This document shows, in pieces, positions 1 to 11,029 of a stretch of DNA of 64,000 nucleotides. The position numbers and the translations under genes are program-made. Origin of the DNA: Agrypnia vestita. Taxonomy: Eukaryota; Arthropoda; Insecta; Trichoptera; Phryganeidae. Each line of letters starts with the position of its first letter. Within the stretch, counting starts at the first letter, position 1. The stretch is taken from contig JADDOH010002549.1 of the NCBI GenBank assembly GCA_016648135.1, positions 1 through 64,000 of the forward strand. Reading direction: 5' to 3'. Below the pieces are notes generated by a model, which saw nothing but the letters and a program-made list of their open reading frames with translations, did not search any database and had not been told where the DNA came from.

Positions 1-1190
1 GTTTGTAGGCGCGTTTTTTGTAACACAGCCTTCTCCATCGGCAAGTCCCAACCATGTTTGGTATTATATGGTTTCTGTTGAATTCTGCGCATTCGAGGTG
101 AGAGAATGTGAGTTAAGGTTCTCGAGGTAAATAAGAATGGTAAAACAATACCTGTTATTAAAATGCCGTTTAAGGCTTAGCGAATGGGCTCTTACGAAAT
201 TGTGTTCTTTACGTGAGTTCACAGCAATGTTCCTGAGATGACTAATTCTATAAACGTCAAACTTTGGGAACCTTCCTCCACAAATCAATTTTTTCTCTTT
301 CTATTTTGTAGTTTTTTCTCTATTGTTCATCGCGGATTATTCCTGCGATTATTACTGCGAGTGCATTTTTATTATTTTGTATATCTTGACAATATATGTT
401 TATATATATGATATATGAAAAAATTTCAACATGATTTCTATGTAAACAATACTATTTAAAAAGTATCGGGTATATTAAAAGTAATTAATTGCCCGTGTTG
501 GATGTTAACTACAGAACTAAACGTGAAATTAAAAGAAACATATGCGTTTCTTATTCACACAGCAGGTTGAAGGCCTCCCCACGTGCATCCCACTTTTCTC
601 TGTCCATTCTTATTCGTCGCGATGTATTTCGGCAGAATTCGATGAATTGTATAATGCAGTCGGCCTCTTGATTCCCCTCGGGTCTTTTTGGATAAATGCT
701 AAAGCAATATGTCTTGTCCATTGCAGTTTAATTTTCTCGGTATATTTTTATTCTGCCTTGTCTGTTCTCTTTACACGTTTCTATTCTACATTTGAAGCCC
801 ACGATTTATGGCTATACGTGAACGTTACTCCGAGTTTTCGGACTTTTAATTTGTCGAGAGTTCACGTTACGTAGCTGTACATGAACATTTAGTATGATCT
901 ATATATGCGTTTTAGATTCAGCGGAAGATCAATTTTAAAAATTAAGTTCAGCCATTTTAATACAGTTCGGTCCAGCTTTATTCTGCAAATAATTTCGTCG
1001 GTATATCTCCGACTTATGGAAATTTACTGTCGCAGGTAGACGTAATTATCGAATTATTCCAGTTGCTTTCAAAACAAGTTCTTTCTTTTTTCGTCTTTCA
1101 AGTTCTGGCTTCAGAAAAAGGATTCATAATCACGATATACCATTCAGCTGGCAGTAAAACAGGCTTTATTTTTTTTGTGGATCTTTTAGT
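1..1190. other. AT-rich DNA, no supported gene
   Basis: Frames at 489-671 and 542-874 (plus) and 64-288 (minus) have no recognisable domain, codon pattern or splice context. A GC-richer stretch at 550-700 is unexplained. Confidence 0.5.
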
Positions 1191-1204
1191 TTGTTATAAT
1201 TGAA

Positions 1205-1385
1205 AAACAGTTTTGAAAGCGCGGTTCAGTTATTCGGATGCAAGTGGGAAGATAAGAGGGCCCGGCGGTGCTCGAACTAGGCGGGTCACGGCGCGCCTCG
1301 CTCCTCCGCGCCGCAGCGCGTTCGATAGTCAAAATCCGTATTGGCTGGCGGATCCACAAGGCTATCCGTTCAATTGACACGTACA
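1205..1385. promoter_or_regulatory. CpG-rich island of unknown role
   Basis: About 180 bp rich in CG dinucleotides (gcgcgcctcgctcctccgcg) sits in AT-rich DNA. It includes attggctgg, an inverted CCAAT box, at 1341. No protein or repeat is recognised. It may be a promoter or part of a transposon. Confidence 0.3.
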
Positions 1386-1399
1386 GCCATCGGTACTTC

Positions 1400-2980
1400 T
1401 TTCGTATTGTTCTCTCTAGGTAACTACCGTTATTTCATCCGAATATAATAAGATGACGAGATATGTTGTTCGTTTTGAAGGTCTTTATTTATATTGACCT
1501 ATAAATATTTTGTTGTGAAATTAATTGAGTAAAATAAAGCTAGAGAGAGCATAGGAACAAAGATAGACAACTCAGAACGTAGGTGGATTGTCTGTTCAAA
1601 TGGAGCTATTTCAATTTTTTTTAAATATATACGGCAATTGAAAAATCTATTGAAAATGAGCAATTTAAGCAATTTCAAGGTAGTAATTTTCGTAACTTGC
1701 AATGCAATTGAAAAAAACCAACAAACCTATTGAAAATGAGTTATCCTCTTAAATTTGAGCAATATTCAGCAAGCAGTTTTTCAATTTTCAAAAGAATTTG
1801 AAAAAAAAGGAAAAAACTTTCTTTGAAGAGACACTTCTCAGTAGGAAAAATTATAATTAATTTCAGTGCATATTTTAAACACTGGGTGTATAAACTATGC
1901 ACTGAAAAAGTAAACAAATGCGTGAAAATAAATTCCTGTGCATTTAGTAACTTTTAAAAATAATATATAAATATGAGATGCAGTCGTATATTTCTTTAAC
2001 AATGGAGGAAACACGCCTCCTATATTGAATCAATTCATTTTAGCAAATCTTAATTTTCATCAGTAGATTTTTTATGTATCTACTTAATATACAGTAAAAC
2101 AGATCTCAAAAAGGATGTATATTTTATTGATGATCCAAAAAGGTTAATCTGTACCATTTTTAGTACTAGGTATGCATTTAATATGCAAACTGCGTGATTA
2201 AAGTGCTTTGAATTTATGATAAGTATTAGGTGTTATTGCACGATTTCACGTTTTTTATTAAATTCAAAAAAATAATACAATTTACAAGTGCAAAATGAAG
2301 AGAATTATTCGTTATAATGATATCTACCATATTTAATATTACTTTGTCTTTTCTAATTTTTTAAAAATGAAATGTAATATATTATTACATTATTTTTTTA
2401 AATATTAAACCCAATTAGCTCTTAACAATTGCGACGTGTAAAATATTTATCTGTGTATATGAAGGTATACAACATATATTAATTGTCTTGTTAATAGTCA
2501 GTATGCATCAGTACCTACCTAATAATTTGTGAACCTCACGAAGGTCTGTTTTGTTCACGTAGGTTCGTTTTGTTGTCTTCGACGTAGTCAACATTGTTTT
2601 TTTAATATTGTTTATATCTATTATTTAATTAACTACTGATTGTTGTAACAAATAAAATATTTTGTTTGATTAAGATGTGTCTAGTTGTATTTTGTCTAAT
2701 GTAAATGCATCAAAACACACGTCACTCAGGCTACATATTAATAATGGTAGTTTCGTATAAAGGAGGGCTTACCACTAAAGAGGATAGAATGGAGAGGCTC
2801 ACCAGTGTAAAATATTCATTACCATCAGAAGGCATTTGCGTATGATTGAAATGATTGGCCCACCTCTGACATCCGGGCTCCTTTCGTGAGTATATTTGTC
2901 GGCCTATCAATGAACTGTTAAGCATCGCAAATATAATAATAATGGTGAGATACACAGGTAAGCAAATTATTATAATTTAA
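1400..2980. other. AT-rich DNA, no supported gene
   Basis: A duplicated phrase (ccaacaaacctattgaaaatgag at 1715 against aaatctattgaaaatgag at 1641) indicates small local duplication. A minus frame at 2955-2731 contains GC-richer sequence with possible splice sites but no recognisable protein. Confidence 0.5.
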
Positions 2981-2994
2981 ATATTCTCGGTGTT

Positions 2995-3124
2995 GCGGAG
3001 GGCACGTGAATTTCTATCAAACGTGAACGCGCACTATCTATTGTGACACGTTCAGCAGGTGGCTGCAGCTGTCCACAGTGACTAAGGGAAGCATCACCAC
3101 AGATAAAGATCTTCAAACACTTCA
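2995..3124 (-). CDS. Candidate exon of unknown gene
   Basis: On the minus strand a branch-point-like tactaat and the acceptor ttttatcag precede an open frame reading KCLKIFICGDASLSHCGQLQ then PPAERVTIDSARSRLIEIHV. It is GC-richer than its surroundings, and the CG..PP...I.S....L.I pattern faintly recalls the end of a CUB domain. No convincing donor or partner exon was found. Confidence 0.25.
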
Positions 3125-3639
3125 CTGATAAAATTAGTAAATACACATATGAAGATGATTCTTCAGAGTAGGATTTTATCATAAACATGTGATTTTCATA
3201 TTTTATAATTATATATATATATATAGTGACTTGTTGTTTTTTTTGAAACATTTAGTATATTATATATTTGTATAATCATCTTATGACTTCATCCTGTTGC
3301 CTTGAATTCACATACGCCCCTCACAAACATCCCTCAATTTATGCGGTAAAGTTCTAAGAAAATTTGCATAAATTAATATATATTTGAATATGCCTTCTCA
3401 ATTTGGAAATGTTGAAATACAGAATCATAGAAGGAAATTATTAAAGACTTATTAATAAATAATAATGCGGAAATAAAAATTAAAAATTAATAGCAAATAC
3501 TCAAATGGAAAGAAATTGGAATTGGAAATTGGAAAAAATAAGGGATTGTGTAAATTGCAATAAGTCACAGGGTTAACAACTACTTGTCTGTACAAGGACC
3601 CAGGAGTAGGTAACCTACGCATGTTAAATATATGGAATA

Positions 3640-3895
3640 ACATTATTCCAATTTTAATAATTTCGTTGTCTGTCTTTCCGTCCGTCTGTCTGTTTGTCTG
3701 TCTGTCTGTCTATCTCCGTGTAACTTCGTGTAACGTCTGTAACTTTAAAAAAAAAATTTTTTACTATGTTTTTTTACGAATTCTTTTACGATGCGATTTA
3801 ATAATATTTTTTTATAAAATAAATAAATACTTATTCCTTAGGAACCGACATTTAAAAGTACCGTCATTTTTGACGGGATAGAGCTAGTACCTATC
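3640..3895 (+). repeat. Dispersed repeat with gtctgtctg tract and ccgtcatttttgacggg end
   Basis: It starts ttaataatttcgttgtctgt followed by a (GTCT)n tract and ends with taaaagtaccgtcatttttg acggg. A truncated relative lies at 9935-10045. This combination is common in insect mobile-element debris; the parent family is not identified. Confidence 0.45.
3669..3716 (+). repeat. (GTCT)n microsatellite
   Basis: A tetranucleotide tract gtctgtctgtttgtctgtct inside the dispersed repeat at 3640-3895. Confidence 0.85.
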
Positions 3896-3899
3896 TTAT

Positions 3900-6800
3900 A
3901 CCGTGTACGCACATTGGATTATGGAAGAGAGTAATAATAAGAGAGGAATAATTTTAACAAGTTACGCGGCATAAAAATATCTAGTGATTTAAAAAATAAT
4001 TAATGTAATAATAAAATCATTAAATTCGTGTAATATTTATAGTATATCGCTTGTGTTTTCAATGTTTTAATTTTATTGCTGAATTTACGCATAATAAAAC
4101 TAATGTATATGTTAAGAATGACTCTCCTGTACAACATCTAATAATTTTTCGTTTTTCAATGTCGGATCAAATACTAAGGCATTGGAATATTTATTGGTGT
4201 ATAAAACATTATATGGTATCGTTAATTTTATTGTTTTATTTCACCGCGTAAAAACGTGGGAGTATATTACGAAAAAGAAATCAATCAATTAATACGCTTA
4301 ACACGTATACTTTTTACATGCATTTTAACACATATTATATTACCATTTATAAGATTGATTCGATACAATTTTTTAGGTTTTTAGGAGCGGTGATTTTTTT
4401 AGAATGTGAGACAAGGCGCATTGAGGAGTGGAGTTTTTAGAGTGTGAGATAGGACATGACCTTACAAAATATGTACATGAAGAAGGTTTTAACGGATAGT
4501 TTACTTCTGACATATTTTTGTGAATGAGGTCATGGGAAATGACAAGGGGACATGAATTATGTTCGGAAAAAAGTTTTAGGTGAGGTTAGATTAGGTCAAA
4601 CTACAAAATTGCGCATTAAGCAAAATATTCTTTTAATATGACTTATTCATTACGCTTAAAAAATCAACAAAAATACGGCAGAATTTTTTTTTATTTTTTG
4701 ACATAATACAACAATAGAATTGATATATTCCACTAGTAAGTAGTAAACGAGTATATATATCAATTCTATTATTCACTCCCTATACTAAAGTTAATAGAAA
4801 CTTAGGATTCAAGAGATAAAAGTATGTGATAGAGTGAGTGAGTGAGTATAAGTATGTGAGGTGTGAAAAAAGTCCGATATTCTATAAACATCGTCTAGAA
4901 TAATCTATTTTAAGCAACCCTCCTCCGAAACTCACCCCGATAGCTCTTTGTTATTTGCCATGGAATTATATATTTGGCTAGCCTTTTCATCTCGCTAGGT
5001 ATCACGTGCCTATAGCATAGGGCAGAAATATGTGTTACGTTGTTTGAAAAATACGTGAAGAATTATGTACTTTGCTTAAATGTTTAATATCACGGTACGA
5101 ACGGTTAATTATTATTGTTACGTCATTAATCAAACAGAATCATGATACTTCGTCTAATATTCCAAATACCCTTTGTTCCGTTCACGATTTAGTATTGCCA
5201 CATTGAAAATCACATTTAATTGCTCGGCTCGACTGTCGGAATATAAATTGCTTCAAACTGCGCAGGAACTGGCACTTGTTTTGTCCTATGACAAATGACA
5301 GCACCTAATTCAAAATGGGCGGCAGGCATTTTGGAATTTTTCGGTCGTGCTTCGGAGGTTCGTTAATGAAATGACGATTGCGAAATAAAATAGTCTGTAT
5401 GAATTAAATAAATGCATTTTGGTTATTGAAAAGTTCACGAATGCCGGGTAATAAATTTTAAAACAACGAGAATGTTACTACTATATACTTTTAACCACTA
5501 TTCAAAGGTGGGAGGAGGATACAACGCCACACCTACGTGTCCCGACATAATAAATTCGCCTGTCTCATTTAAGAAACTTGATATTGTTGTCAAGGTTATT
5601 GACATTACCACCATTAAAAAATGTTTCATTGACGATGCCTACCAGCATGGTTTTACAATCCCACATCTTTTTGGTTTGGCGTATTCAGTGTCAATAATAA
5701 TTTTTTTAAGCATAAGAAGATTAAATTATCTTGAGAAATGTTGTGTTTTCAATGCCAAGTGTTGCAATATTTCATTTGTTATTTAGAATATCAATATGTT
5801 AGTATGATTTCATTTCAACTAAACTAAATATATCTGGTAAGGACCTATTTAAGCAAGTTGATGAGATACAGATTTGATTTTTTTTTGTTCAGTTAAAACG
5901 TGGGGGATATTTGTATATGTACATATAACTATTATTTTTTCTGAGGTCATTTTACTGAAAAAAACCAACTGAAAGATTATATAATATGATTTGTAGATGG
6001 GAAAATACCAATGAATTATTATTAAATAATTTTCCTATTTTTCACGAATAGCACTCCAAGGGCGTATTGCTTAAATAAAAGAAAAGTAACCGTTTTTTAC
6101 TGGGTAAGAAAAATTTTAACACTGGCAGAATGTAAAAAAAAAAATAGTTTTTGGCAGCGATGGAATAATTTGTAATATAAACTATAATAATACTGGTATA
6201 AAAAATATATGAAATGGAAATAAAAAATAATTGGTATCTCCAAAACAATGTACGAATTTATGTATTTAACCTTTTCTCATTGATAAAAAATCAATTTATT
6301 TTTACTTCTAAAAACTTCAACCTAGATTTTCGTGTTGCAATTTTATACTTAATGCCAAAATTGAAACTTTTTTACGCGAAACTTTTTGGTGATCCAATTT
6401 TGAAAGTCACAAAAGTAATCAAATAGTCGCCATCTAATGAGCTTACCGCTTTTTGCCGGAAAGTGGCCCCTGGGTAGGTACTATCAGCACGCGCGGATAA
6501 AAACACAGAGTTGCCTCATGCAGCATCATAATAGGATTCTCCGAAGAAAGATCGTGATCGTCTGGCGGTGACTAAACAGGATGTTTAATATTGTACAGAG
6601 AGTATTTTTTCAGTACGCAGGTGTAAGGAGACATGATCACATTAATTTTTTATCATCAAAAATATGAATTCCCAACAGGAGGAGGTATTTTTTCGCCGCG
6701 GAAATATCCTTGCAAATTTTAAATGTCGTAACGTACCTACCACTCTGTTTCATTCTACGTTTTTCGGCTGGGGAATTATGTAGGCAGTTTTTTTTCTTGC

Positions 6801-6960
6801 ATCCTTAATCGTTTATGTGTCAAAAAACCATCGATTACATCATCGGGGATATAATTTGATAGATAGAAACCACTAGCAATTCAAAGACTCTAAAATGATG
6901 ATTTTGGTTTTATAACAGATTGATCCACTTCCACTTCACCCTCGAAGCGGCTTCGCTGCC
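3900..6960. other. AT-rich DNA, no supported gene
   Basis: Contains the short inverted repeat at 4713-4770. The plus frame 5472-5786 (104 codons) shows no domain. A GC-richer patch at 6430-6570 is unidentified. Confidence 0.5.
4713..4770. repeat. Short inverted repeat
   Basis: aatagaattgatatat at 4713-4728 pairs perfectly with atatatcaattctatt at 4755-4770 around a 26-base loop. No flanking duplication is evident. Confidence 0.6.
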
Positions 6961-6964
6961 TTAA

Positions 6965-7562
6965 GGCGATCGTCTAGCAGAATGAGCAAATTTCACCATT
7001 TTTTCTCATATCTTCTCTTGCGTTTTTTATTACATTTTTGTATGGAAATATTTCATTTTAAAATTTATTCATCATATTTTGATTTTTTTTGTATTAATTT
7101 TAAAATAAAAATGTCTATTCCTTTAATTTATTAAAGAAAAAAAGTTATAAACTATTTTAAAAGGATCGAAAAAAACTCACAAAAAATAAAAATAATTTAA
7201 AAAACAGTAAATTGCATGTAAACGTATTAACAGATTTTTCTATAATTGTAACAAATTTAAGATAATCGTTAACTTTGTAATATTATTGAATAAAAAAGAC
7301 ATCTCACACGCCGTTCAGTCATAAAAGGCCCACAAAGTGGAGCAATTTTCTTCATTTTTAAAACATCGAAGGTTTGGTAATTTATTAATCAATTATTTAA
7401 TTTAGTTTATGACATTTTAATAAGATATTCGTATTTAAAATATATGTAACCTGATGAATAAATTTTTTAAATTATATATGTTCCTACAAAAATGTGATAA
7501 AAAACGAAAGAGAAGATATAAGAAAAAATGGTGAAATTTGCTCATTCTGCTAGACGATCGCC
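6965..7562. mobile_element. Foldback/MITE-like element flanked by TTAA
   Basis: The two ends are long inverted repeats: about 120 bp each, with the outer 75 bp nearly identical, beginning GGCGATCGTCTAGCAGAATG. TTAA lies immediately outside both ends (6961-6964 and 7563-7566), the target duplication typical of piggyBac-type elements. The AT-rich 350-bp interior has no coding sequence, so it must depend on a transposase supplied elsewhere. The terminal bases are not the usual piggyBac CCC, so the family assignment is tentative. Confidence 0.8.
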
Positions 7563-7567
7563 TTAAC

Positions 7568-8160
7568 ACTAATGAAGAACTGAACTTGGCCTCCATATCT
7601 GCCTTTTGTCTTACCAAATGCAGTCTCCATCTATCAACATTATTATTATCTTCAGCATATTTGGCCTGCGTATAGAATAAATTTCTGTCCTAACTCGTTC
7701 ACGCTTCTCTATTACCGCTTCTGTCAGGGATCCAGTATGCCTTCGACCTGTTCATTCCTTGGTCCGGGTTTTTCACTCACTCAGTCATCTTTCAAGCCCA
7801 TCTGTTATCTTCTCGTGTCCCACGTCTTTGAATTTGTTTCATTTCTTCACACAGCAAAATTCCCAACACGGATCCCACGTTAAGATTTGAGGATCCAATG
7901 GATTTAGCATACCTATGTATAATGTAACTGGGTATAAACCAAGGAACCATGCCCTTCTTTTTCTTTTTCGATAACAGCAAAAAAACTTTGTGGCTATATT
8001 ATTAATATTAATAAAAAAAACCACTACACTTTTTATTGAATTATTAACGTGTTTAAAATGTAATTTGTTTTCACATTACTTTTTAATTAGTTATTCAGCC
8101 CCATCCATATATTTAGTTTTTGTTAATATCTGTACATCGAATATTAATGTTAAGTATTTC
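7568..8160. other. Unassigned sequence, possible worn LINE on minus strand
   Basis: Minus-strand pieces at 7870-7570 (for example AKYAEDNNNVDRWRLHLVRQ) have a composition like LINE C-termini, but no motif is firm. Confidence 0.3.
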
Positions 8161-8161
8161 A

Positions 8162-8203
8162 TATCCTGATGAAGGACCATCGGCCCCGAAACATGTTGAT
8201 AAT
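8162..8203 (+). ncRNA. Hammerhead-ribozyme-like motif (Penelope type), core intact
   Basis: The order is TATC, CTGATGA (8166-8172), a hairpin GGACC/GGCCC with loop ATC and one mismatch, GAAAC (8188-8192), ATGTT, then GATA. TATC and GATA pair as stem I, and AC/GT can form a minimal stem III with TT before the cleavage point. Both core strands match the hammerhead consensus. No protein remnant of the parent element is evident beside it; a mariner begins 96 bp downstream. Confidence 0.6.
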
Positions 8204-8298
8204 TCAATAATATTGGCTTTATAATGAGTGTTTTCTTTTTATTAATACGAATTCTAATTAATTTTTTGAGAGCTCTTTGACCCATCACAAATTTAATA

Positions 8299-9584
8299 TT
8301 AGGTCCTTACATATGAAATTGGCGTTTAGTATGGGAGGAACATAAAGCCGATTTTTTTTTATTATAATATATTTATTTAATCAAAATATGTACCATTGCT
8401 ATCTATGCACTTTTGCCATCTCATAGGTAGTTCATCGATCCCTTTACTAAAAAAACCATCCGGACGGGAATTAATAAAATCTTTGAAGGCGGTTTGGACT
8501 GCCCCATCGGAGTTGAATTTTTTCCTTTGCAAGAAGTTATCCAAATTTCGAAAAAAATGGTAATCTGTTGGGGCAAGGTCCGGAGAGTACGGTGGATGTC
8601 TTAGACATTCCAATTGAAGCTCCTCTAATTTGGTAGCCGTCTGTTGTGCAGTGTGTGGTCTAGCGTTATCATGAAGCAGCAGAGGCCTAGAGCGATTAAC
8701 CAGCCTCGGTTGTTTAGCAGCTAGCTTTTCCATCATGGTTTGCAGTTGCTGACAATAGACATCTGCCGTAATCGTCTGGCCAGATTTAAGAAAGCTGTAG
8801 TGAACGACACCAGCACTAGTCCACCAAACGCTCACAAGTAACTTTTTTGGAGTCCATTTTCGCTTGGGGCATGGTTTGGCTGGTTCGGCAGGGTTCAGCC
8901 ATTGCGATGATCGCTTCCGATTATCGTACAGGATCCACTTTTCATCACAGGTAATGATTCGATTTAAAATCCCTTCATTATTGTGCCGGTTGAGTAATGC
9001 AACGCAGCAGTCAACGCTCGTTTGTTGATTTGCTTCACTCAATTCGTGAGGTACCCATCTTTCAAGCTTTTTCACCTTACCAATTTGCTTCAAGTGGATT
9101 AAAACAGTTTTATCACTAACACCGCAGCCTGCAGCTAACTCGGATGTGGTTTGCGATGGATCCGCTTCCACAATAGCCTTCAATTCTTCATTATCAACTT
9201 TGGTCTCCGGCCGTCCACGGGGCTTGTTCTGCAGGTCGAAATTTCCAGAACGAAAACGTTGGAACCAAAAACGCACTGTGTTTTCTTTTGCGGCACCGTC
9301 ACCATACACATCATTAATCCTTCGAGCCGTTTCTGCAGCACTGGTGCCACGGTGGAACTCGTACTCGTAAATAACGCGATATTTCAAGTTTTTCATTTTG
9401 TAAACTGAGTGACGCAAAGAAAAAAACAATTGAGGAAAAAACAAATGAATTATAATTTTCAAAACACAAATACATGAGTAAATAGTTGTATAAATTTGGA
9501 TTTGGAATTCCTAACCAAAGAGAAGATATTTGAGATCAAATTTGCCAGTACGGCAAAACGCCAATTTCATATGTAAGGACCTAA
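8299..9584 (-). mobile_element. Mariner element, cecropia-type, apparently full length
   Basis: A 1286-bp element is bounded by perfect inverted repeats of about 29 bp beginning TTAGGTCCTTACATATGAAA. A TA dinucleotide lies directly outside each end (8297-8298 and 9585-9586), the mariner target duplication. It contains one uninterrupted transposase gene on the minus strand. Length, termini and target site all match the cecropia subfamily of mariner. With identical ends and an open transposase it looks young. Confidence 0.95.
8377..9396 (-). CDS. Mariner transposase, intact, 339 aa
   Basis: This is a cut-and-paste DNA transposase of the Tc1/mariner superfamily that moves its own element by binding the terminal repeats in the nucleus. 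I take the start at 9396 (MKNLKYRVIYEYEFHRG), which gives 339 residues, the usual length; the frame extends 22 codons further upstream as low-complexity sequence. The N-terminal half has two helix-turn-helix DNA-binding regions and an RGRPET linker. The WVPHEL motif follows. The catalytic residues are visible: Asp in ITCDEKW, Asp in LLHDNARPH, and Asp in PTDYHFF 34 residues later, giving the mariner D,D34D signature. No stop or frameshift is seen, so it may be functional, though single substitutions cannot be judged by eye. Confidence 0.93.
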   Translation of the reverse strand: MKNLKYRVIYEYEFHRGTSAAETARRINDVYGDGAAKENTVRFWFQRFRSGNFDLQNKPRGRPETKVDNEELKAIVEADPSQTTSELAAGCGVSDKTVLIHLKQIGKVKKLERWVPHELSEANQQTSVDCCVALLNRHNNEGILNRIITCDEKWILYDNRKRSSQWLNPAEPAKPCPKRKWTPKKLLVSVWWTSAGVVHYSFLKSGQTITADVYCQQLQTMMEKLAAKQPRLVNRSRPLLLHDNARPHTAQQTATKLEELQLECLRHPPYSPDLAPTDYHFFRNLDNFLQRKKFNSDGAVQTAFKDFINSRPDGFFSKGIDELPMRWQKCIDSNGTYFD

Positions 9585-9934
9585 TAATTTATGTAAATGT
9601 GTTTTTCTTTTGCCGCTACTGTTCTGTGCTTGGTCGCTTTCAGTAATGCAGTAAATTCTTTCTTGGCAGTAATATGAAATATAATGATATTATGACTTTG
9701 TTATTTTAATTTTACACACAAAAATACAGGTTTGTTTAAATTTTACTGTTTTATTGTTTAGATTTTCTTAAAAGACAGGCCAAGCACCAGCTAATTAATG
9801 CAAAAATATATTTTTCCAGAAAATTTTGAAAATAGCAGGTGTGATGGCTGTGTTTTAGACCAAACCTCTAAAGAAATTTAAATTTTTTGAAGCGACTAGA
9901 AATAATTAGTAACTTGTTGACAAGCCCGTAAAGA

Positions 9935-10045
9935 AATCAAACATAATAATTACGTTGTCTGCCCGTCTGTCTGACGCTATACATGTATACTAGGGCTAAG
10001 CAAAAACGCGAACCAATGTTCCGTCATTTTTTACGGGTTGCAGCA
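9935..10045 (+). repeat. Truncated relative of the repeat at 3640-3895
   Basis: It shares ataattacgttgtctgcccg, the gtctgtctg tract, and aatgttccgtcattttttac ggg, but the middle is deleted. Confidence 0.4.
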
Positions 10046-10624
10046 AGTATTTATTGAAATAAATGGCACATCAGTTCCTGTAGTTTCCTGAAGTGATATA
10101 TCTCCCCAAAATTAGTTAACTATGCAATCAATTAAACGTTAATATGGTAAAATATATATTACGTGAAATAAAATAATATGTGTTTAGTCTTTTTTAGCGG
10201 ATTTACGAAACTCGAATATTCATAATTCTGTTTTCCCTAGTCCAATTTTATAAGTCTGTCTTGGTGTTGTACAGATAGCAATATTCATATTTTTCTAAGT
10301 GCTGTTGACTTTTATGAGAAACTTGTGTCTTGAGATTTATTGGCTTTCCCCTGCAATCTATGCCATTTTGCTTATTCACTTTTCTCATGATACTTGCTGA
10401 GTCAAATAGCGTCCGGAGAATTTACGGTTCTTTAACATTCTCAATTCTCCTACTTAGTCCCCATTTCATTTTGTAAAAAGTATAACTATATATATTTACT
10501 AATATGTATAATTATTTATATAAATGTTCCTGCCGGCGTAGAAGACAATCTTGTGTGATAGCTATATAGTTTTTACACAATATACCTATTATTAAAAAAA
10601 TAGAGAACATTGTAATAATTTAGA

Positions 10625-10695
10625 TGTTTCTAATGGAGGAAAATAGATGTCACACATGGGAACGTATGTCCAGAATTCGATTCCCGTACAGACTA
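10625..10695 (+). repeat. tRNA-derived SINE fragment
   Basis: The B-box-like run ccagaattcgattcccgtac follows cacacatgggaacgtatgt. Only the head is recognisable. Confidence 0.35.
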
Positions 10696-11029
10696 TATTT
10701 CTTGGATTGTTGGATTTTGATGATTTATTTTTGTTCATTTTATTTATTTTAACTATATACTCGTAAATAGTTTGCTGATATTTATTTATTTGTCATAAAT
10801 TTTCTACAAAAATGATCAAATTATCTTCTTATACGTATTCCACGTCTTTTTTAAATTTAATTTAAAGAAACATCTTTTAAATATTCTAAAAACAGTTTAT
10901 CCTGTATTTTTTCGATTAGTAGATTTTTCTTTGCATATTTGTTACTGATTTATCCATACTTGTTTAAATTATATTCTGAAATTTTACAATTTTACAAATA
11001 CTAAAATATGATTTTATTTAAATACTAGC

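Larger units (their letters stand above)
9590..11025. other. AT-rich DNA with repeat fragments only
   Basis: Contains the repeat fragment at 9935-10045 and the SINE head at 10625-10695; otherwise no coding frame or structure is seen. Confidence 0.5.

Noticed and set aside
542..874. 110-codon plus-strand ORF
   Set aside because: No recognisable domain, Phe/Leu/Ser-rich composition expected by chance in AT-rich DNA, no splice or promoter context.
5472..5786. 104-codon plus-strand ORF
   Set aside because: No motif found and no flanking signals; length is within chance range for this much sequence.
9146..9408. Plus-strand ORFs of 74 and 85 codons inside the first mariner
   Set aside because: Antisense shadows of the transposase; the same shadows appear in the second copy (39519-39781).
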